A stretch of DNA of 59,006 nucleotides from Alphaproteobacteria bacterium UBA828 (GTDB taxonomy: Bacteria; Pseudomonadota; Alphaproteobacteria; UBA828), in contig DBHM01000027.1 of the NCBI GenBank assembly GCA_002296185.1, forward strand, positions 1-59,006. Direction: 5' to 3'. A program made the translations under genes and the position numbers. Of the stretch, positions 25,256-34,339 are shown piece by piece. How positions within the stretch are numbered: the stretch's first letter is position 1; every line of letters starts with the position of its first letter. The notes below the pieces were generated by a model, which was not told the DNA's origin, did no database searches, and saw nothing but the letters and a program-made list of their open reading frames with translations.

Positions 25256-25999
25256 TCAAACCAACTTGTTTTTATTATGGCGCGCAATATCAAGAAATAC
25301 TTCTTCTAGATTTTCTCGACCATATTCTTGTATAAGAGTTTTCGGGGTATCTATAGCAACTACGCGGCCAGATCTAAGAACTATTACATTATCGGCCAAA
25401 CGTTCCACCTCTGCCATATTATGTGAAGCTAACAAAATTGTAGCATTATTATTTGCTCTCCATCTTTCAATATATTCTCTTACCCAGTCAGCGGTATCGG
25501 GATCTAAGGAAGCTGTTGGTTCATCGAGAAGTAGTAGCGATGGGTTGTTAATGAGGGCTTTAGCAAGTGCCACTCTTGTTCGCTGGCCAGCAGATAATTT
25601 TCCAACAGAGCGTTTTAATAAATTACCTATTTCTAAACTTTCTGATAGTTCCTCTATACGATTTTTAGGTCTAAGGATTCCATATAGCATAGCGTAGACG
25701 TATAGATTTTCTCTAACTGATAATCGATGTGGTAAATCAAGATATGGGGATGAAAAATTCATTTTAGAGAGAAGCTGAGAACGTTTTTTTTCAAAATCTT
25801 TACCAAAAATTTCTATATTACCAGATGTTGGAACTACAAGACCCAGGAGCATAGCCATTGTGGTAGTCTTTCCAGCGCCATTACCGCCAAGAAGTGCAAC
25901 AATACCGTTTGGAGCAATAGAGAAATTTATAGAATCTACGGCTGTAACTTCTCCAAATCTTTTCGTTAGGTTGTGGGCTTTAATTATAGATTCAGTCAT
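25256..25999 (-). CDS. ABC transporter ATP-binding protein (ABC-2 exporter)
   Basis: 247-residue ATPase with Walker A LGGNGAGKTTTMAMLLG, Q-loop region with MNFSSPYLDLPHRLSV, the signature KLSAGQRTRVALAKAL, Walker B LLLLDEPTASLDPDTA and the switch His in LLASHNMAEVERLAD. It drives the permease encoded just downstream. It diverges from regB across 74 bases. Nothing in the sequence indicates the substrate. The neighbouring cobT is on the other strand, so a corrinoid link is not supported. Confidence 0.93.
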   Translation of the reverse strand: MTESIIKAHNLTKRFGEVTAVDSINFSIAPNGIVALLGGNGAGKTTTMAMLLGLVVPTSGNIEIFGKDFEKKRSQLLSKMNFSSPYLDLPHRLSVRENLYVYAMLYGILRPKNRIEELSESLEIGNLLKRSVGKLSAGQRTRVALAKALINNPSLLLLDEPTASLDPDTADWVREYIERWRANNNATILLASHNMAEVERLADNVIVLRSGRVVAIDTPKTLIQEYGRENLEEVFLDIARHNKNKLV

Positions 26000-26051
26000 A
26001 ATTGAATTATTATTCTTTGATTTGTATATTTTAAAAAAATTAATCTTTTTA

Positions 26052-26064
26052 CTATACAGTATAG
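26052..26064. promoter_or_regulatory. Perfect 6-1-6 inverted repeat before regB
   Basis: CTATAC-A-GTATAG is a perfect inverted repeat immediately before the regB start. Its last bases contribute the AGG that serves as ribosome binding site for ATG 26074. It may be an operator for the divergent regB/ABC genes or a leader hairpin. Confidence 0.35.
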
Positions 26065-26073
26065 GTTGTGCAG

Positions 26074-27393
26074 ATGATCAAATATGATCAGAAAATATGG
26101 CAGAGAGATAAAGCAAGCAACCTTTTGCCAACTAAGACAACATTAGTGCGCTCTCGAACCTTGGTAATGATTCGTTGGATAGCAGTAATTGGTCAGCTTG
26201 TCAGCCTGTTAACTGTATATTATGCGTTAGATTTCGATTTTCCTATCCTATACTGTTTGTTAACAGTAGGTCTGTCAGCGACTTTAAATATATTTATTTT
26301 TTTTAGAGGTGGCCAAAATCCTAATCTGAGTGAAAATGAGGCCGGTTTTTATCTTTCATTCGATATAATCCAGTTGGGGTTACTGATTGGATTAACAGGG
26401 GGGCTTCAAAATCCATTTGCAATTTTATTTTTAGTCCCAGTAATGATCTCAGCTACTAATTTACCAATTAGATCTACAATTATATTATCTCTTCTGGTTA
26501 TTCTTTCTGTCTCGATGCTCTCAATTTTTCATCGGCCATTACCTTGGGGCAATGAAATATTACTTTTATCAAATTTATATTTAGTCGCTATTTGGGTTGC
26601 ATTGGTCATATCTACAGTTGTTATAGCTGCTTATGCAGCGAGAATATCGGTAGAGGGGAGTAATATGGCCAAGGCTCTTCAAGCTAGTCAAATGGCTTTA
26701 GCTCGTGAACAGCGTTTGTCCGCTATTGGTGCATTGGCAGCAGCAGCAGCACATCAGCTTGGCACGCCTCTTGGTACTATCGCAGTCGCCTCTAAGGAGC
26801 TTGTGCGTGATCTTCCCATTGAAAGTCATGCTAATAAGGATGCCCAATTAATTCGTGATGAAGTTGTTAGGTGCCGCGAGATTCTTAATCAATTATCTGT
26901 TTCAGAAACAGAAGAAGATACGATTTATAGCCGCATTCAAGCTACTGATCTTATAGAGGCAGCAGCAAGTCCACATCTTAGGCAGGGTAAAAATTTTATT
27001 ATCCATGATAAAACTGCAGATAATAAATTAAAACTCCTAATCCCGCGTAGAGCGGAAATCATGCATAGTTTAGGAAATATTCTTGAGAATGCCCTCTATT
27101 TTGCCAAAACTAGTGTAACAGCAGAAATAGAATGGCAAGAAAAAAAATTGATAATAGAAATACTTGACGATGGTCCAGGTTTCTCTCCTAATGTTTTAAT
27201 GCGATTAGGTGAGCCTTATATTTCTACTCGAGGTCAGGATAACGGACATGGGCTGGGATTATTTATAGCAAAAAATCTTATTGAAAGAACTGGCGGTGAC
27301 ATAGATTTTAAAAATAATCCTTTGGTTGGGGCAAAAGTAAGAGTACTATGGCCTGTTAATGTTATTGAGTCACTCACTGCAACAAGTGTTTAG
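26074..27393 (+). CDS. regB: Redox-sensing histidine kinase RegB/PrrB/ActS
   Basis: Membrane sensor that phosphorylates RegA in response to the redox state of the quinone pool. About 439 residues from ATG 26074 (AGG 8 nt upstream; GTG 26068 is the alternative). Six hydrophobic segments carry the quinone-associated motif GGLQNPF (about 109-115). The H-box is AAAAAHQLGTPLGTI with the phospho-accepting His about 227. The redox-active Cys is in EVVRCREIL (about 267). The ATPase has an N-box ILENALYFA and G-boxes DDGPGFS and HGLGLFIAKNLIE. RegA follows 10 bases later. In other alphaproteobacteria the pair controls respiration, energy and redox genes. Confidence 0.95.
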   Translation: MIKYDQKIWQRDKASNLLPTKTTLVRSRTLVMIRWIAVIGQLVSLLTVYYALDFDFPILYCLLTVGLSATLNIFIFFRGGQNPNLSENEAGFYLSFDIIQLGLLIGLTGGLQNPFAILFLVPVMISATNLPIRSTIILSLLVILSVSMLSIFHRPLPWGNEILLLSNLYLVAIWVALVISTVVIAAYAARISVEGSNMAKALQASQMALAREQRLSAIGALAAAAAHQLGTPLGTIAVASKELVRDLPIESHANKDAQLIRDEVVRCREILNQLSVSETEEDTIYSRIQATDLIEAAASPHLRQGKNFIIHDKTADNKLKLLIPRRAEIMHSLGNILENALYFAKTSVTAEIEWQEKKLIIEILDDGPGFSPNVLMRLGEPYISTRGQDNGHGLGLFIAKNLIERTGGDIDFKNNPLVGAKVRVLWPVNVIESLTATSV

Positions 27394-27403
27394 GAATTAG
27401 AGT

Positions 27404-27982
27404 ATGTTATCTAGCGCAGCTGATTCAGAAAAAATTTATGATAATCAAGATAAGGATGAATCTAAGACACTGCTACTAGTTGATGATGATCAATCATTTC
27501 GACACCGGCTTTCAGTTGCTTTGGAAAGGCGCGGTTATTTAGTTACTTCATCCCCGGGTGTTAAAGATGCTTCTAATGTTGCTAAAGAGTTAAAACCAAA
27601 ATTTGCTGTGGTTGATCTTCGAATGCCCGACGGTAACGGATTAGACGTAGTGAGGGCAGTCCGTGATTCCAATCCATATGCTAGAATTATAGTTCTAACA
27701 GGCTATGGTAATATAGCTACAGCTGTAGCGGCCGTTAAGAATGGTGCTATTGACTACTTGGCAAAGCCTGCAGATGCCGACGAAATAGATGCAGCCCTCA
27801 ATATGGGTGAAAGAGTTTTACCTCCACCACCCGAAAATCCTATGTCTGCAGATAGGGTAAAATGGGAACATATACAGAGAGTTTTTGAGCAGTGCGACCG
27901 GAATGTATCTGAGACAGCAAGGCGGTTGGGAATGCACCGTAGAACATTGCAACGAATATTAGCTAAATATTCTCCGAATTAA
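27404..27982 (+). CDS. regA: Response regulator RegA/PrrA/ActR
   Basis: DNA-binding partner of RegB. The 192-residue product has a receiver domain with the acidic triad in LLVDDDQSF, phospho-acceptor Asp71 in VVDLRMPDGNG, then LTGYGNIATAV and the Lys in YLAKPADADE. A proline hinge (LPPPPENPMS) leads to a Fis-type helix-turn-helix NVSETARRLGMHRRTLQRIL. The proline linker and HTH are near-diagnostic for RegA. It is co-transcribed with regB and converges on gmhA with 35 bases between them; an AT-rich hairpin near 28010-28030 might end transcription. Confidence 0.95.
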   Translation: MLSSAADSEKIYDNQDKDESKTLLLVDDDQSFRHRLSVALERRGYLVTSSPGVKDASNVAKELKPKFAVVDLRMPDGNGLDVVRAVRDSNPYARIIVLTGYGNIATAVAAVKNGAIDYLAKPADADEIDAALNMGERVLPPPPENPMSADRVKWEHIQRVFEQCDRNVSETARRLGMHRRTLQRILAKYSPN

Positions 27983-28017
27983 TCTCTATTTAGAGAAGAT
28001 AATTGTATGTTTTAAAA

Positions 28018-28638
28018 CTAAAAAGTTTTTTTGGAGATTGTTTCCTCGTCCATATATGATTGTCGAAGATATTGAGAAATAATATGCATTATAGAATGGT
28101 GTATATCTTCAATTATTCCATAATTATTTCCAAAAACATGTATATTGATATCAGCTATTGACGCCGAGCGTCCGCCATCAAACCCGGTGAGTGAAATTGT
28201 ATTAAGTTTGTTCTGCGAAGCCCATTGAGTGGCTCTAACAATATTTTCAGAGTCCCCTGAGGCACTAATAGTAATTAATGTATCTCCAGGTTGTGCAGAA
28301 GTAGAGAGCTGATATGAGAAACAATCTTCATAGGATATATCATTTGATATCGCAGTAATTATTTCTAAGTTAGAACTTAGACTTATTACTTTAGGTTTGA
28401 TGTGTGTATCCGTTTGTATGCATTTCGCAAAGTCACATAGGAGGTGATTTGCAATAGCTGCGGAGCCACCATTCCCGCAGACATAAAGCCACTTTCCTTC
28501 GTTAAAGCAGGATTCTATAGTATTTGCGGCTGTGGAGATTGCCTCTCGATCAAGTAAGGCGGCTGCCTCTGAGAGATTCTTAAAATATTCATCACAAAAT
28601 CTATCTACTGAAACAAATTTCTTGTCAGGAAAGGTCAT
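28018..28638 (-). CDS. gmhA: SIS-domain phosphoheptose isomerase (GmhA-like)
   Basis: Likely converts sedoheptulose-7-phosphate to D-glycero-D-manno-heptose-7-phosphate for LPS or capsule. The 206-residue SIS domain has YVCGNGGSAAIANHLLCDF, LITISASGDSENIV, ISLTGFDGGRSA and a late EDIHHSIMHII, all typical of the GmhA family. It is last in the minus-strand run gmd-fcl-gmhB-gmhA, 95 bases after gmhB. A related isomerase of other sugar phosphates is possible, but the adjacent heptose-bisphosphate phosphatase supports a heptose role. Confidence 0.88.
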   Translation of the reverse strand: MTFPDKKFVSVDRFCDEYFKNLSEAAALLDREAISTAANTIESCFNEGKWLYVCGNGGSAAIANHLLCDFAKCIQTDTHIKPKVISLSSNLEIITAISNDISYEDCFSYQLSTSAQPGDTLITISASGDSENIVRATQWASQNKLNTISLTGFDGGRSASIADINIHVFGNNYGIIEDIHHSIMHIISQYLRQSYMDEETISKKTF

Positions 28639-28733
28639 TTACTCATTCCATACATTTTTAGTTAATAAATAATAGAACTTTCTTAAATATATATTATTTT
28701 TTAGAGATATTGCCAGTTAATGAGCATTATTAA

Positions 28734-29360
28734 TCATGTAAGGGCCGATTCAACGTCATGTGGTGCTACTTTTACATGGACAGAAAAATTGGAGTCCGCA
28801 ATAGATAGTGCTGCTTTTAAGTGTTTTTTTCCATTTCCTGAAGAAACTAGCCATCCTTGATTTAGCCCGGCCCTTTTACCTGCTTGGAGATCAACTATTG
28901 AATCTCCAACAATAATACTTTGTGTAAGGTCTAGTTTTAGATCTTTGGCTGCTGTGAGGAGCATACCTGGGTTAGGCTTCCTATAGTTTGTAGGTTCATT
29001 TGGATGGTCTGGACAAGCATAAATTGCATCGAAATGTGCTCCTAAAGATTCACATTCAAGCATTATTTTATCATTTACTTTAGAAAAGGCATTCCAATCA
29101 AAATATCCCCGTGATATTCCGGATTGGTTAGTTATCATTATAACTTTGATACCGTTGTTATTGGCTTTATAAATTAATTCGATTATACCATTAATTATTT
29201 TTACCTTACTTGGATCATCAAGATAACTAATCAATTGTATTATAGTTCCATCGCGATCAAGAAATAGTCCACGGTTTTTTAATTTTAATCCTTCTGGTCT
29301 ATTTCTTATTTCTCTCCATATCCCATCATATATATTGGGGTGTTTTAAGGTTTTATTCAT
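28734..29360 (-). CDS. gmhB: HAD-family D,D-heptose 1,7-bisphosphate phosphatase (GmhB-like)
   Basis: Removes the C7 phosphate of heptose 1,7-bisphosphate. The 208-residue HAD-IIIA protein has GLFLDRDGTIIQ with the nucleophile and general-acid Asp residues, VIMITNQSGISRGYF, a metal-binding-like loop ACPDHPNE, YRKPNPGMLLTAA and IIVGDSIVDLQAGKRAG. The first stop base of fcl is shared with its start. The matching kinase and nucleotidyltransferase (HldE or HddA/HddC) are not in the window. A histidinol-phosphatase-like role is the main alternative but the context argues against it. Confidence 0.85.
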   Translation of the reverse strand: MNKTLKHPNIYDGIWREIRNRPEGLKLKNRGLFLDRDGTIIQLISYLDDPSKVKIINGIIELIYKANNNGIKVIMITNQSGISRGYFDWNAFSKVNDKIMLECESLGAHFDAIYACPDHPNEPTNYRKPNPGMLLTAAKDLKLDLTQSIIVGDSIVDLQAGKRAGLNQGWLVSSGNGKKHLKAALSIADSNFSVHVKVAPHDVESALT

Positions 29361-30313
29361 TAAATACGTACTCTACCCAGGCTATATTCGGATTTAAACC
29401 AATCATATAACCTATTTATACCGTCTCTTAAATTAATCTTAGGTTTCCACCCCAGTTCAGAGATTTTTTCTGAGTTTATAAGTTTGCGTGGTGTGCCATC
29501 TGGCATAGACTTATCGAAAAATATTTCTCCTTTGTATTCAACAATATCAGAGATAATTTTAGCTAAATGATTAATTGTTATATCTTTTCCACTTCCAATA
29601 TTTATTGGTTGGTAGTCTGAATAATTCTTTAGAGCATAAACCATTCCTTCAGCTGCGTCGTCTGAATGGAGGAACTCTCTTCGTGGTTTTCCCGAGCCCC
29701 AAAGAATTACTCGTTGAGCATTCTTTTCTTTAGCCTTATGAAATTTCATTATAAGTGCAGGTATAACGTGGCTATTCTCCTCGTTAAAAAGGTCTCCTGG
29801 TCCATAGAGGTTAGTCGGCATTACAGAAATGAAATCATTTCCATATTCTTTTCTGTACGCATCGCACAACATTACTCCAGAGATTTTAGCAATCGCATAC
29901 CATTGGTTTGTTGCTTCAAGTGGACCGCCAAGCATATCAGGTTCAGAAATAGGTTGTGCAGCATATTTAGGGTATATACATGATGAACCAAGCATCATTA
30001 GTTTTTCAACTTTATTGAGTTTTGCTGAATTAATAATGTTTGATTCTATCATTAAATTATCATATAGGAACTGAGCGGGTTGATTGTCATTGGCTTTTAT
30101 TCCTCCCACCTTTGCTGCCGAAATTATTATTGCGTGAGGTTTGTTATTTAAAACCCAAGATTCAACTTCCTCCTGTCTCCTGAGGTCAAGTTTTTCCTTT
30201 GGACATGTAATAATTTCACAATTTTCATTAGAGAGGACACGTGATAATGCCTGTCCCACCATTCCGTTATGTCCGGCAAGCCATATTCGTTTTCCTGATA
30301 AAGAATATACCAC
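29360..30313 (-). CDS. fcl: GDP-L-fucose synthase
   Basis: Epimerises and reduces GDP-4-keto-6-deoxy-D-mannose to GDP-L-fucose, using NADPH. The 317-residue short-chain dehydrogenase fold has the Rossmann motif AGHNGMVGQALSR, SSCIYPKYAAQPISE with the catalytic Ser, and the catalytic Tyr/Lys in NQWYAIAKISG. PTNLYGPGDLF and REFLHSDDAAEGM are also family hallmarks. It follows gmd by 20 bases and supplies activated fucose for surface polysaccharide. It shares one base with gmhB. Confidence 0.94.
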   Translation of the reverse strand: MVYSLSGKRIWLAGHNGMVGQALSRVLSNENCEIITCPKEKLDLRRQEEVESWVLNNKPHAIIISAAKVGGIKANDNQPAQFLYDNLMIESNIINSAKLNKVEKLMMLGSSCIYPKYAAQPISEPDMLGGPLEATNQWYAIAKISGVMLCDAYRKEYGNDFISVMPTNLYGPGDLFNEENSHVIPALIMKFHKAKEKNAQRVILWGSGKPRREFLHSDDAAEGMVYALKNYSDYQPINIGSGKDITINHLAKIISDIVEYKGEIFFDKSMPDGTPRKLINSEKISELGWKPKINLRDGINRLYDWFKSEYSLGRVRI

Positions 30314-30333
30314 GAGAAAAAAATCCTATCCTA

Positions 30334-31404
30334 TTATTCTTGTAAAATACGTTTTTCCTTATCAATGAGTTTTATATCAGCATTGACCATTTCTTGAACA
30401 AGATCTTTAAACGGTGTGCTGTGCACCCAACCTAAGATTTCTTTAGCTTTGCTTGGGTCACCAAGAAGAATATCAACTTCTGAAGGCCGAAAATAACGAG
30501 CATCAACTTCAATTAATTTAGATCCTGTTTGAGAATCTCTACCTATCTCTTCTACCCCATTACCTTCCCAAACAATTGTTCTACCAATTTGGGAAAAGGC
30601 AAGTTCAACAAATTCGCGCACAGAATGAGTTTCCCCTGTTGCCAGGACGTAGTCGTCTGGAACATCCTGTTGCAGTATTTTCCACATACCTTCTACATAG
30701 TCACGCGCATGCCCCCAATCACGCTTGGCATCAAGATTTCCTAGATACAGTTTCTCTTGTAAACCTCTATCAATTGCTGCAACAGCTCGAGTGATTTTTC
30801 TAGTTACAAAGGTTTCTCCCCTTATTGGACTTTCATGGTTAAAAAGAATCCCATTAGATGCATGATACCCATATGCTTCTCTATAATTTATTGTTATCCA
30901 GTAAGCATATAGCTTTGCTGTGGCATATGGGCTGCGAGGAGAAAAAGGCGTATTTTCATTTTGAGGTATTTCTTTAGTATTCCCATAAAGCTCAGAAGTT
31001 GAAGCTTGATAAAAGCGACAAGAATTCCCGAGTCTTAGTATTCTTATTGCTTCTAGCAGCCTGAGTGTTCCTAATGAATCTGAGTTAGCTGTATATTCAG
31101 GAGTTTCAAAGCTTACTTGAACATGACTCTGGGCAGCAAGATTATATATCTCATTGGGTTGAATGTCTTGGAGAAGTCTAATCAGATTAGTAGCATCAGT
31201 CATATCCCCGTAGTGCATATGAAAATTAACACCATCTATATGAGGATCACGGTAAAGATGGTCAACTCTTGCTGTATTGAAGGAAGAAGACCGTCTTTTA
31301 ATGCCATGAACAGTATAGCCTTTTCTTAAAAGGAGTTCGGCTAGGAGTGCGCCATCCTGCCCGGTGACTCCAGTTATTAATGCTATTTTATTTTTATTGC
31401 TCAA
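30334..31404 (-). CDS. gmd: GDP-mannose 4,6-dehydratase
   Basis: Converts GDP-D-mannose to GDP-4-keto-6-deoxy-D-mannose. The 356-residue extended SDR has ITGVTGQDGALLAELLL, HGIKRRSSSFNT, YNLAAQSHVQVSFE, STSELYGNTKE and the catalytic YATAKLYAYW. Downstream, FNHESPIRGETFVTRK is family-specific. The start is TTG 31404, preceded by GAGGAAAAC at good spacing; the two nearby upstream ATGs run into stops at once. It is the first gene of the minus-strand polysaccharide operon and its promoter must lie in the 336-base gap to ggt. Confidence 0.95.
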   Translation of the reverse strand: MSNKNKIALITGVTGQDGALLAELLLRKGYTVHGIKRRSSSFNTARVDHLYRDPHIDGVNFHMHYGDMTDATNLIRLLQDIQPNEIYNLAAQSHVQVSFETPEYTANSDSLGTLRLLEAIRILRLGNSCRFYQASTSELYGNTKEIPQNENTPFSPRSPYATAKLYAYWITINYREAYGYHASNGILFNHESPIRGETFVTRKITRAVAAIDRGLQEKLYLGNLDAKRDWGHARDYVEGMWKILQQDVPDDYVLATGETHSVREFVELAFSQIGRTIVWEGNGVEEIGRDSQTGSKLIEVDARYFRPSEVDILLGDPSKAKEILGWVHSTPFKDLVQEMVNADIKLIDKEKRILQE

Positions 31405-31740
31405 TTAGTTTTCCTCACTCATTCCATGCAAATTACTAAAAATTGTTTAAGAAAAAAATCACATGAATATGAGTAAACTATAACAATAGTTATGAGGCAA
31501 ACAATCTAAATTCTATATCGAGATATTATTTGAAAATAAGGTAGTAGGTAAATTAATTGATAAGGTTTAAGTTGGGTAAATGTTCAATACGGGCTATGCT
31601 AGAAAACCTGAGGGATAAGTCAGATTTATTGGTCAAAATTACAGAATTAATTAGCGGACGACCTAGCAGAATTTGTTCATGTGGGGCACAATCAAATGAA
31701 TAGATGGTATTTCTTTATCCTTAGAGGTTAGAGTTGGTAT
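31405..31740. other. Divergent intergenic region gmd/ggt, no gene seen
   Basis: 336 bases, AT-rich, holding leaders for both flanking genes. A weak inverted repeat AACTAT-AACA-ATAGTT lies near 31476-31491. I see no ORF with a ribosome binding site, tRNA or riboswitch. On the minus strand, ATGGAATGAGT just before gmd also occurs before gmhA. Confidence 0.6.
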
Positions 31741-33330
31741 ATGAGAAATTTTCAATTACCTGGGCGCTCCCCAGTTTTTGGGTGCCATGGAGCTGTAGCT
31801 ACTTCACACCCTCTAGCAACCCAGGTCGCTGCAGATATTTTGAAGTCCGGTGGAAATGCCATTGACGCAGCTGTGGCTTCTGCCGCTACACTAAGTGTTG
31901 TTGAGCCTCAATCAACAGGCATAGGCGGCGATTGCTTTGCTCTTTGCGCTATAAATGGGAAGGTGCCGCCTGTGGCTATAAATGGTTCAGGATATGCTCC
32001 TGCAGCCGCGAAACCGGAGTGGTTTAGTGAAAATAATATTACTAATATAGACTCTGACAGTCCTCATGCGGTTACTGTTCCGGGCGCGGTAAGAACATGG
32101 GAAAAGCTTATCTCAGATTATGGCACTAGATCTTTAGGAGAGCTTCTAAAGCCAGCAATTAACTATGCTCGTGACGGATATGTAGTTTCTCCCAGAGTCT
32201 CAGTAGACTGGAAAAACAATCAGGAAAAGCTCTCTGGCTGTGATAACGCATCAAGAATTTTTCTTAAAGAAGGAGCTCCTCCAGATGCAGGGACAATTCA
32301 TAAGCAGCCTGAATTGGCTGACACACTTGAATTAATATCTAGAGAAGGTGCTGATATTTTATATGAAGGGTGTTTAGCTGAGGAGCTTGTTACATACTTA
32401 CGTTCACTAGGTAGCTTAATGACAGTTGATGATTTTTCCTCTTTTACACCAAAGTATGTTAATCCGATTTACACTAACTATCGTGGATATGATGTATATG
32501 AATGTCCCCCTAATGGGCAAGGTGTAATTGCGTTATTAATGTTGAAAATTCTGTCAGGTTATGACGCAAAAGAATTAGATCCTTTGGGAGTTGATAGATT
32601 TCACCTTGAGGCAGAGATAGCTAAACTAGCATACAGAGATCGATCAATATTTTTAGCTGACCCTGACAAGGTGGAAGTACCTTTAGAATATTTACTTTCA
32701 GATTCTCATGCGGAGGAACTGCGATCAAAAATTAGCATGAGGAAGGCAATATCTAATTTATCTATAACAGATAAATTTAATCATCGTGATACTGTATATT
32801 TAGCTACAGTGGATAGTAGGGGAAATTTTGTTTCATTTATAAATTCACTCTTTCATCCTTTTGGGTCAGGCCTTTGTTCGCCTAAATCTGGAATCATATT
32901 TCAAAATCGTGGATCTAGTTTTTCGTTAGACAAAAATCATATGAATTGTATAGCGGGACACAAAAGGCCGATGCATACTATAATTCCAGGTATTCTCAGT
33001 AAGAATAATTCAGCTATTATGGCGTTTGGTGTAATGGGTGGGCATTATCAAGCTTGTGGCCATATGCATATTTTATCTAATCTCATAGATTATGATATGG
33101 ATATTCAAGAGGCCTTAGACTTTCCCAGGGGATTTTCTTTTGAAGATAGCTATGATTTGGAATCTACAATTCCACATTCTGTTGCATCAGGTCTACAAGA
33201 TAGGGGGCACAAAATAAATTGGGTAGAGGAAGGTATAGGTGGTGGCCAAATAGTTAGTATGGATTTGGCTAGTGGTGTAATATCTGGCGCTTCAGAGCCC
33301 CGCAAGGATGGCGTAGCGCTGGCTTGGTAG
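31741..33330 (+). CDS. ggt: Gamma-glutamyltransferase family N-terminal-nucleophile hydrolase, no signal peptide
   Basis: Hydrolyses or transfers gamma-glutamyl groups, for example from glutathione. The 529-residue proenzyme has VATSHPLATQVAADILKSGG, EPQSTGIGGDCFAL, YECPPNGQGVIALLML and the cleavage-site nucleophile Thr351 in HRDTVYLATVDSRGNFV. NSLFHPFGSG and the late GGHYQACGHMHIL follow. There is no N-terminal signal peptide (MRNFQLPGRSPVFGCHG), so the protein is predicted cytoplasmic, as in YwrD-like relatives, and differs from periplasmic E. coli GGT. The ribosome binding region is TTAGAGGTTAGAG. It converges on the PanE-like gene. Confidence 0.9.
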   Translation: MRNFQLPGRSPVFGCHGAVATSHPLATQVAADILKSGGNAIDAAVASAATLSVVEPQSTGIGGDCFALCAINGKVPPVAINGSGYAPAAAKPEWFSENNITNIDSDSPHAVTVPGAVRTWEKLISDYGTRSLGELLKPAINYARDGYVVSPRVSVDWKNNQEKLSGCDNASRIFLKEGAPPDAGTIHKQPELADTLELISREGADILYEGCLAEELVTYLRSLGSLMTVDDFSSFTPKYVNPIYTNYRGYDVYECPPNGQGVIALLMLKILSGYDAKELDPLGVDRFHLEAEIAKLAYRDRSIFLADPDKVEVPLEYLLSDSHAEELRSKISMRKAISNLSITDKFNHRDTVYLATVDSRGNFVSFINSLFHPFGSGLCSPKSGIIFQNRGSSFSLDKNHMNCIAGHKRPMHTIIPGILSKNNSAIMAFGVMGGHYQACGHMHILSNLIDYDMDIQEALDFPRGFSFEDSYDLESTIPHSVASGLQDRGHKINWVEEGIGGGQIVSMDLASGVISGASEPRKDGVALAW

Positions 33331-33364
33331 GGAGGGTTAAAAAAGGAAAAATTTTATATCTTCG

Positions 33365-34339
33365 TTATACATTCGAAGAACGTTGTTTTAGCAGTCCATA
33401 AACAATATTAATTGTAGGTGTCGGTACTCCAACAAGTTTTCCAATTTCTGCTACTGACCCTAAAATAGGGTCAGTTTCCATAGGTCTGCCAAGTTCAAGG
33501 TCTTGCAACATAGATGTTTTATGTTGTCCTACTGATTTTGCTCCTTCTATGCGTGTATCAACATCTATATTAAATTTAGCGCCTAAACGTTCTCCAATTG
33601 CCTGCCCTTCTAGCATCATTGTTCTAGCTAGAGCCCTAGTTTCATGGTTGACACATATCTCTTCAAGAGTTGCTCCAGTAAGAGCACTAATGGGATTAAA
33701 TGCTAAGTTACCCCATAATTTCATCCAGATATCCGAGCGAATATCTGATCTTATTGGAGATTTAAATCCTGCACTTATTAATAATTTGCTTAGTTTAATA
33801 ATACGGTCGGATTTACTGCCGTTTGGTTCTCCAATGGGTAGACGTTTTTGACTGATATGAGGTTGCATTTCAATTATTCCGGGAGATATAATCTGGGCAG
33901 CTGGGTAAACAACTGTTCCTATAACTCTCTCAGGCGTAATTTTGTTCCATTGAAGATTATCTGGATCAACACTCCTTATTTTGTAATTTTCCCACCTTCC
34001 CGCTAACTTATAGAAATACCACCAAGGTAAGCCATTCTGTGCATTAATAACTGATGTTTCTTGACCTATTAACGGATTAATTAGCTCGTAAGGGGATGCA
34101 GATGAATGTGCTTTTAGAGTTATAAACACGTAGTCGTGAACACCTGCCTCCTTTGGATCATTAATACAACGCGGTCTAGCAACTATTTCTTCACCTTCAG
34201 TTTTTATAGTTACACCATTATCTTGCATAACTTTAAGATGCTTTCCGCGAGCAATAAGTGTTACGTCAGCCCCTGCCAATGAAAGTTCTGCCCCTATATA
34301 AGCCCCTATTGCACCGGCGCCAAATATACATATACGCAT
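33365..34339 (-). CDS. panE: 2-dehydropantoate 2-reductase family protein (PanE/ApbA)
   Basis: NADPH-dependent reduction of ketopantoate to pantoate, or of a related 2-oxo acid. The 324-residue product has ICIFGAGAIGAYIGAELS at the N-terminus, the family NAQNGLPWW, a catalytic-Lys-like WMKLWGNLAFNPISALTG and the C-terminal LQDLELGRPMETDPI. Its start overlaps the stop of the acyl-CoA ligase by one base, so the two are co-translated. Many PanE paralogues in alphaproteobacteria sit in catabolic operons and their substrate is uncertain. A role with the neighbouring CoA ligase is as likely as pantothenate synthesis. Confidence 0.85.
   Translation of the reverse strand: MRICIFGAGAIGAYIGAELSLAGADVTLIARGKHLKVMQDNGVTIKTEGEEIVARPRCINDPKEAGVHDYVFITLKAHSSASPYELINPLIGQETSVINAQNGLPWWYFYKLAGRWENYKIRSVDPDNLQWNKITPERVIGTVVYPAAQIISPGIIEMQPHISQKRLPIGEPNGSKSDRIIKLSKLLISAGFKSPIRSDIRSDIWMKLWGNLAFNPISALTGATLEEICVNHETRALARTMMLEGQAIGERLGAKFNIDVDTRIEGAKSVGQHKTSMLQDLELGRPMETDPILGSVAEIGKLVGVPTPTINIVYGLLKQRSSNV

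Noticed and set aside
24400..25293. Longer ABC permease from the TTG at 25293
   Set aside because: It overlaps the ATPase coding region by 38 nt and its extra residues are only the alternate reading of that gene; ATG 25251 is better.
27983..28035. Intrinsic terminator after regA
   Set aside because: TCTCT/AGAGA and AAAACT/AGTTTT stems exist and the second is followed by Ts, but both are short and AT-only and the second overlaps the gmhA end; too weak to list as a feature.
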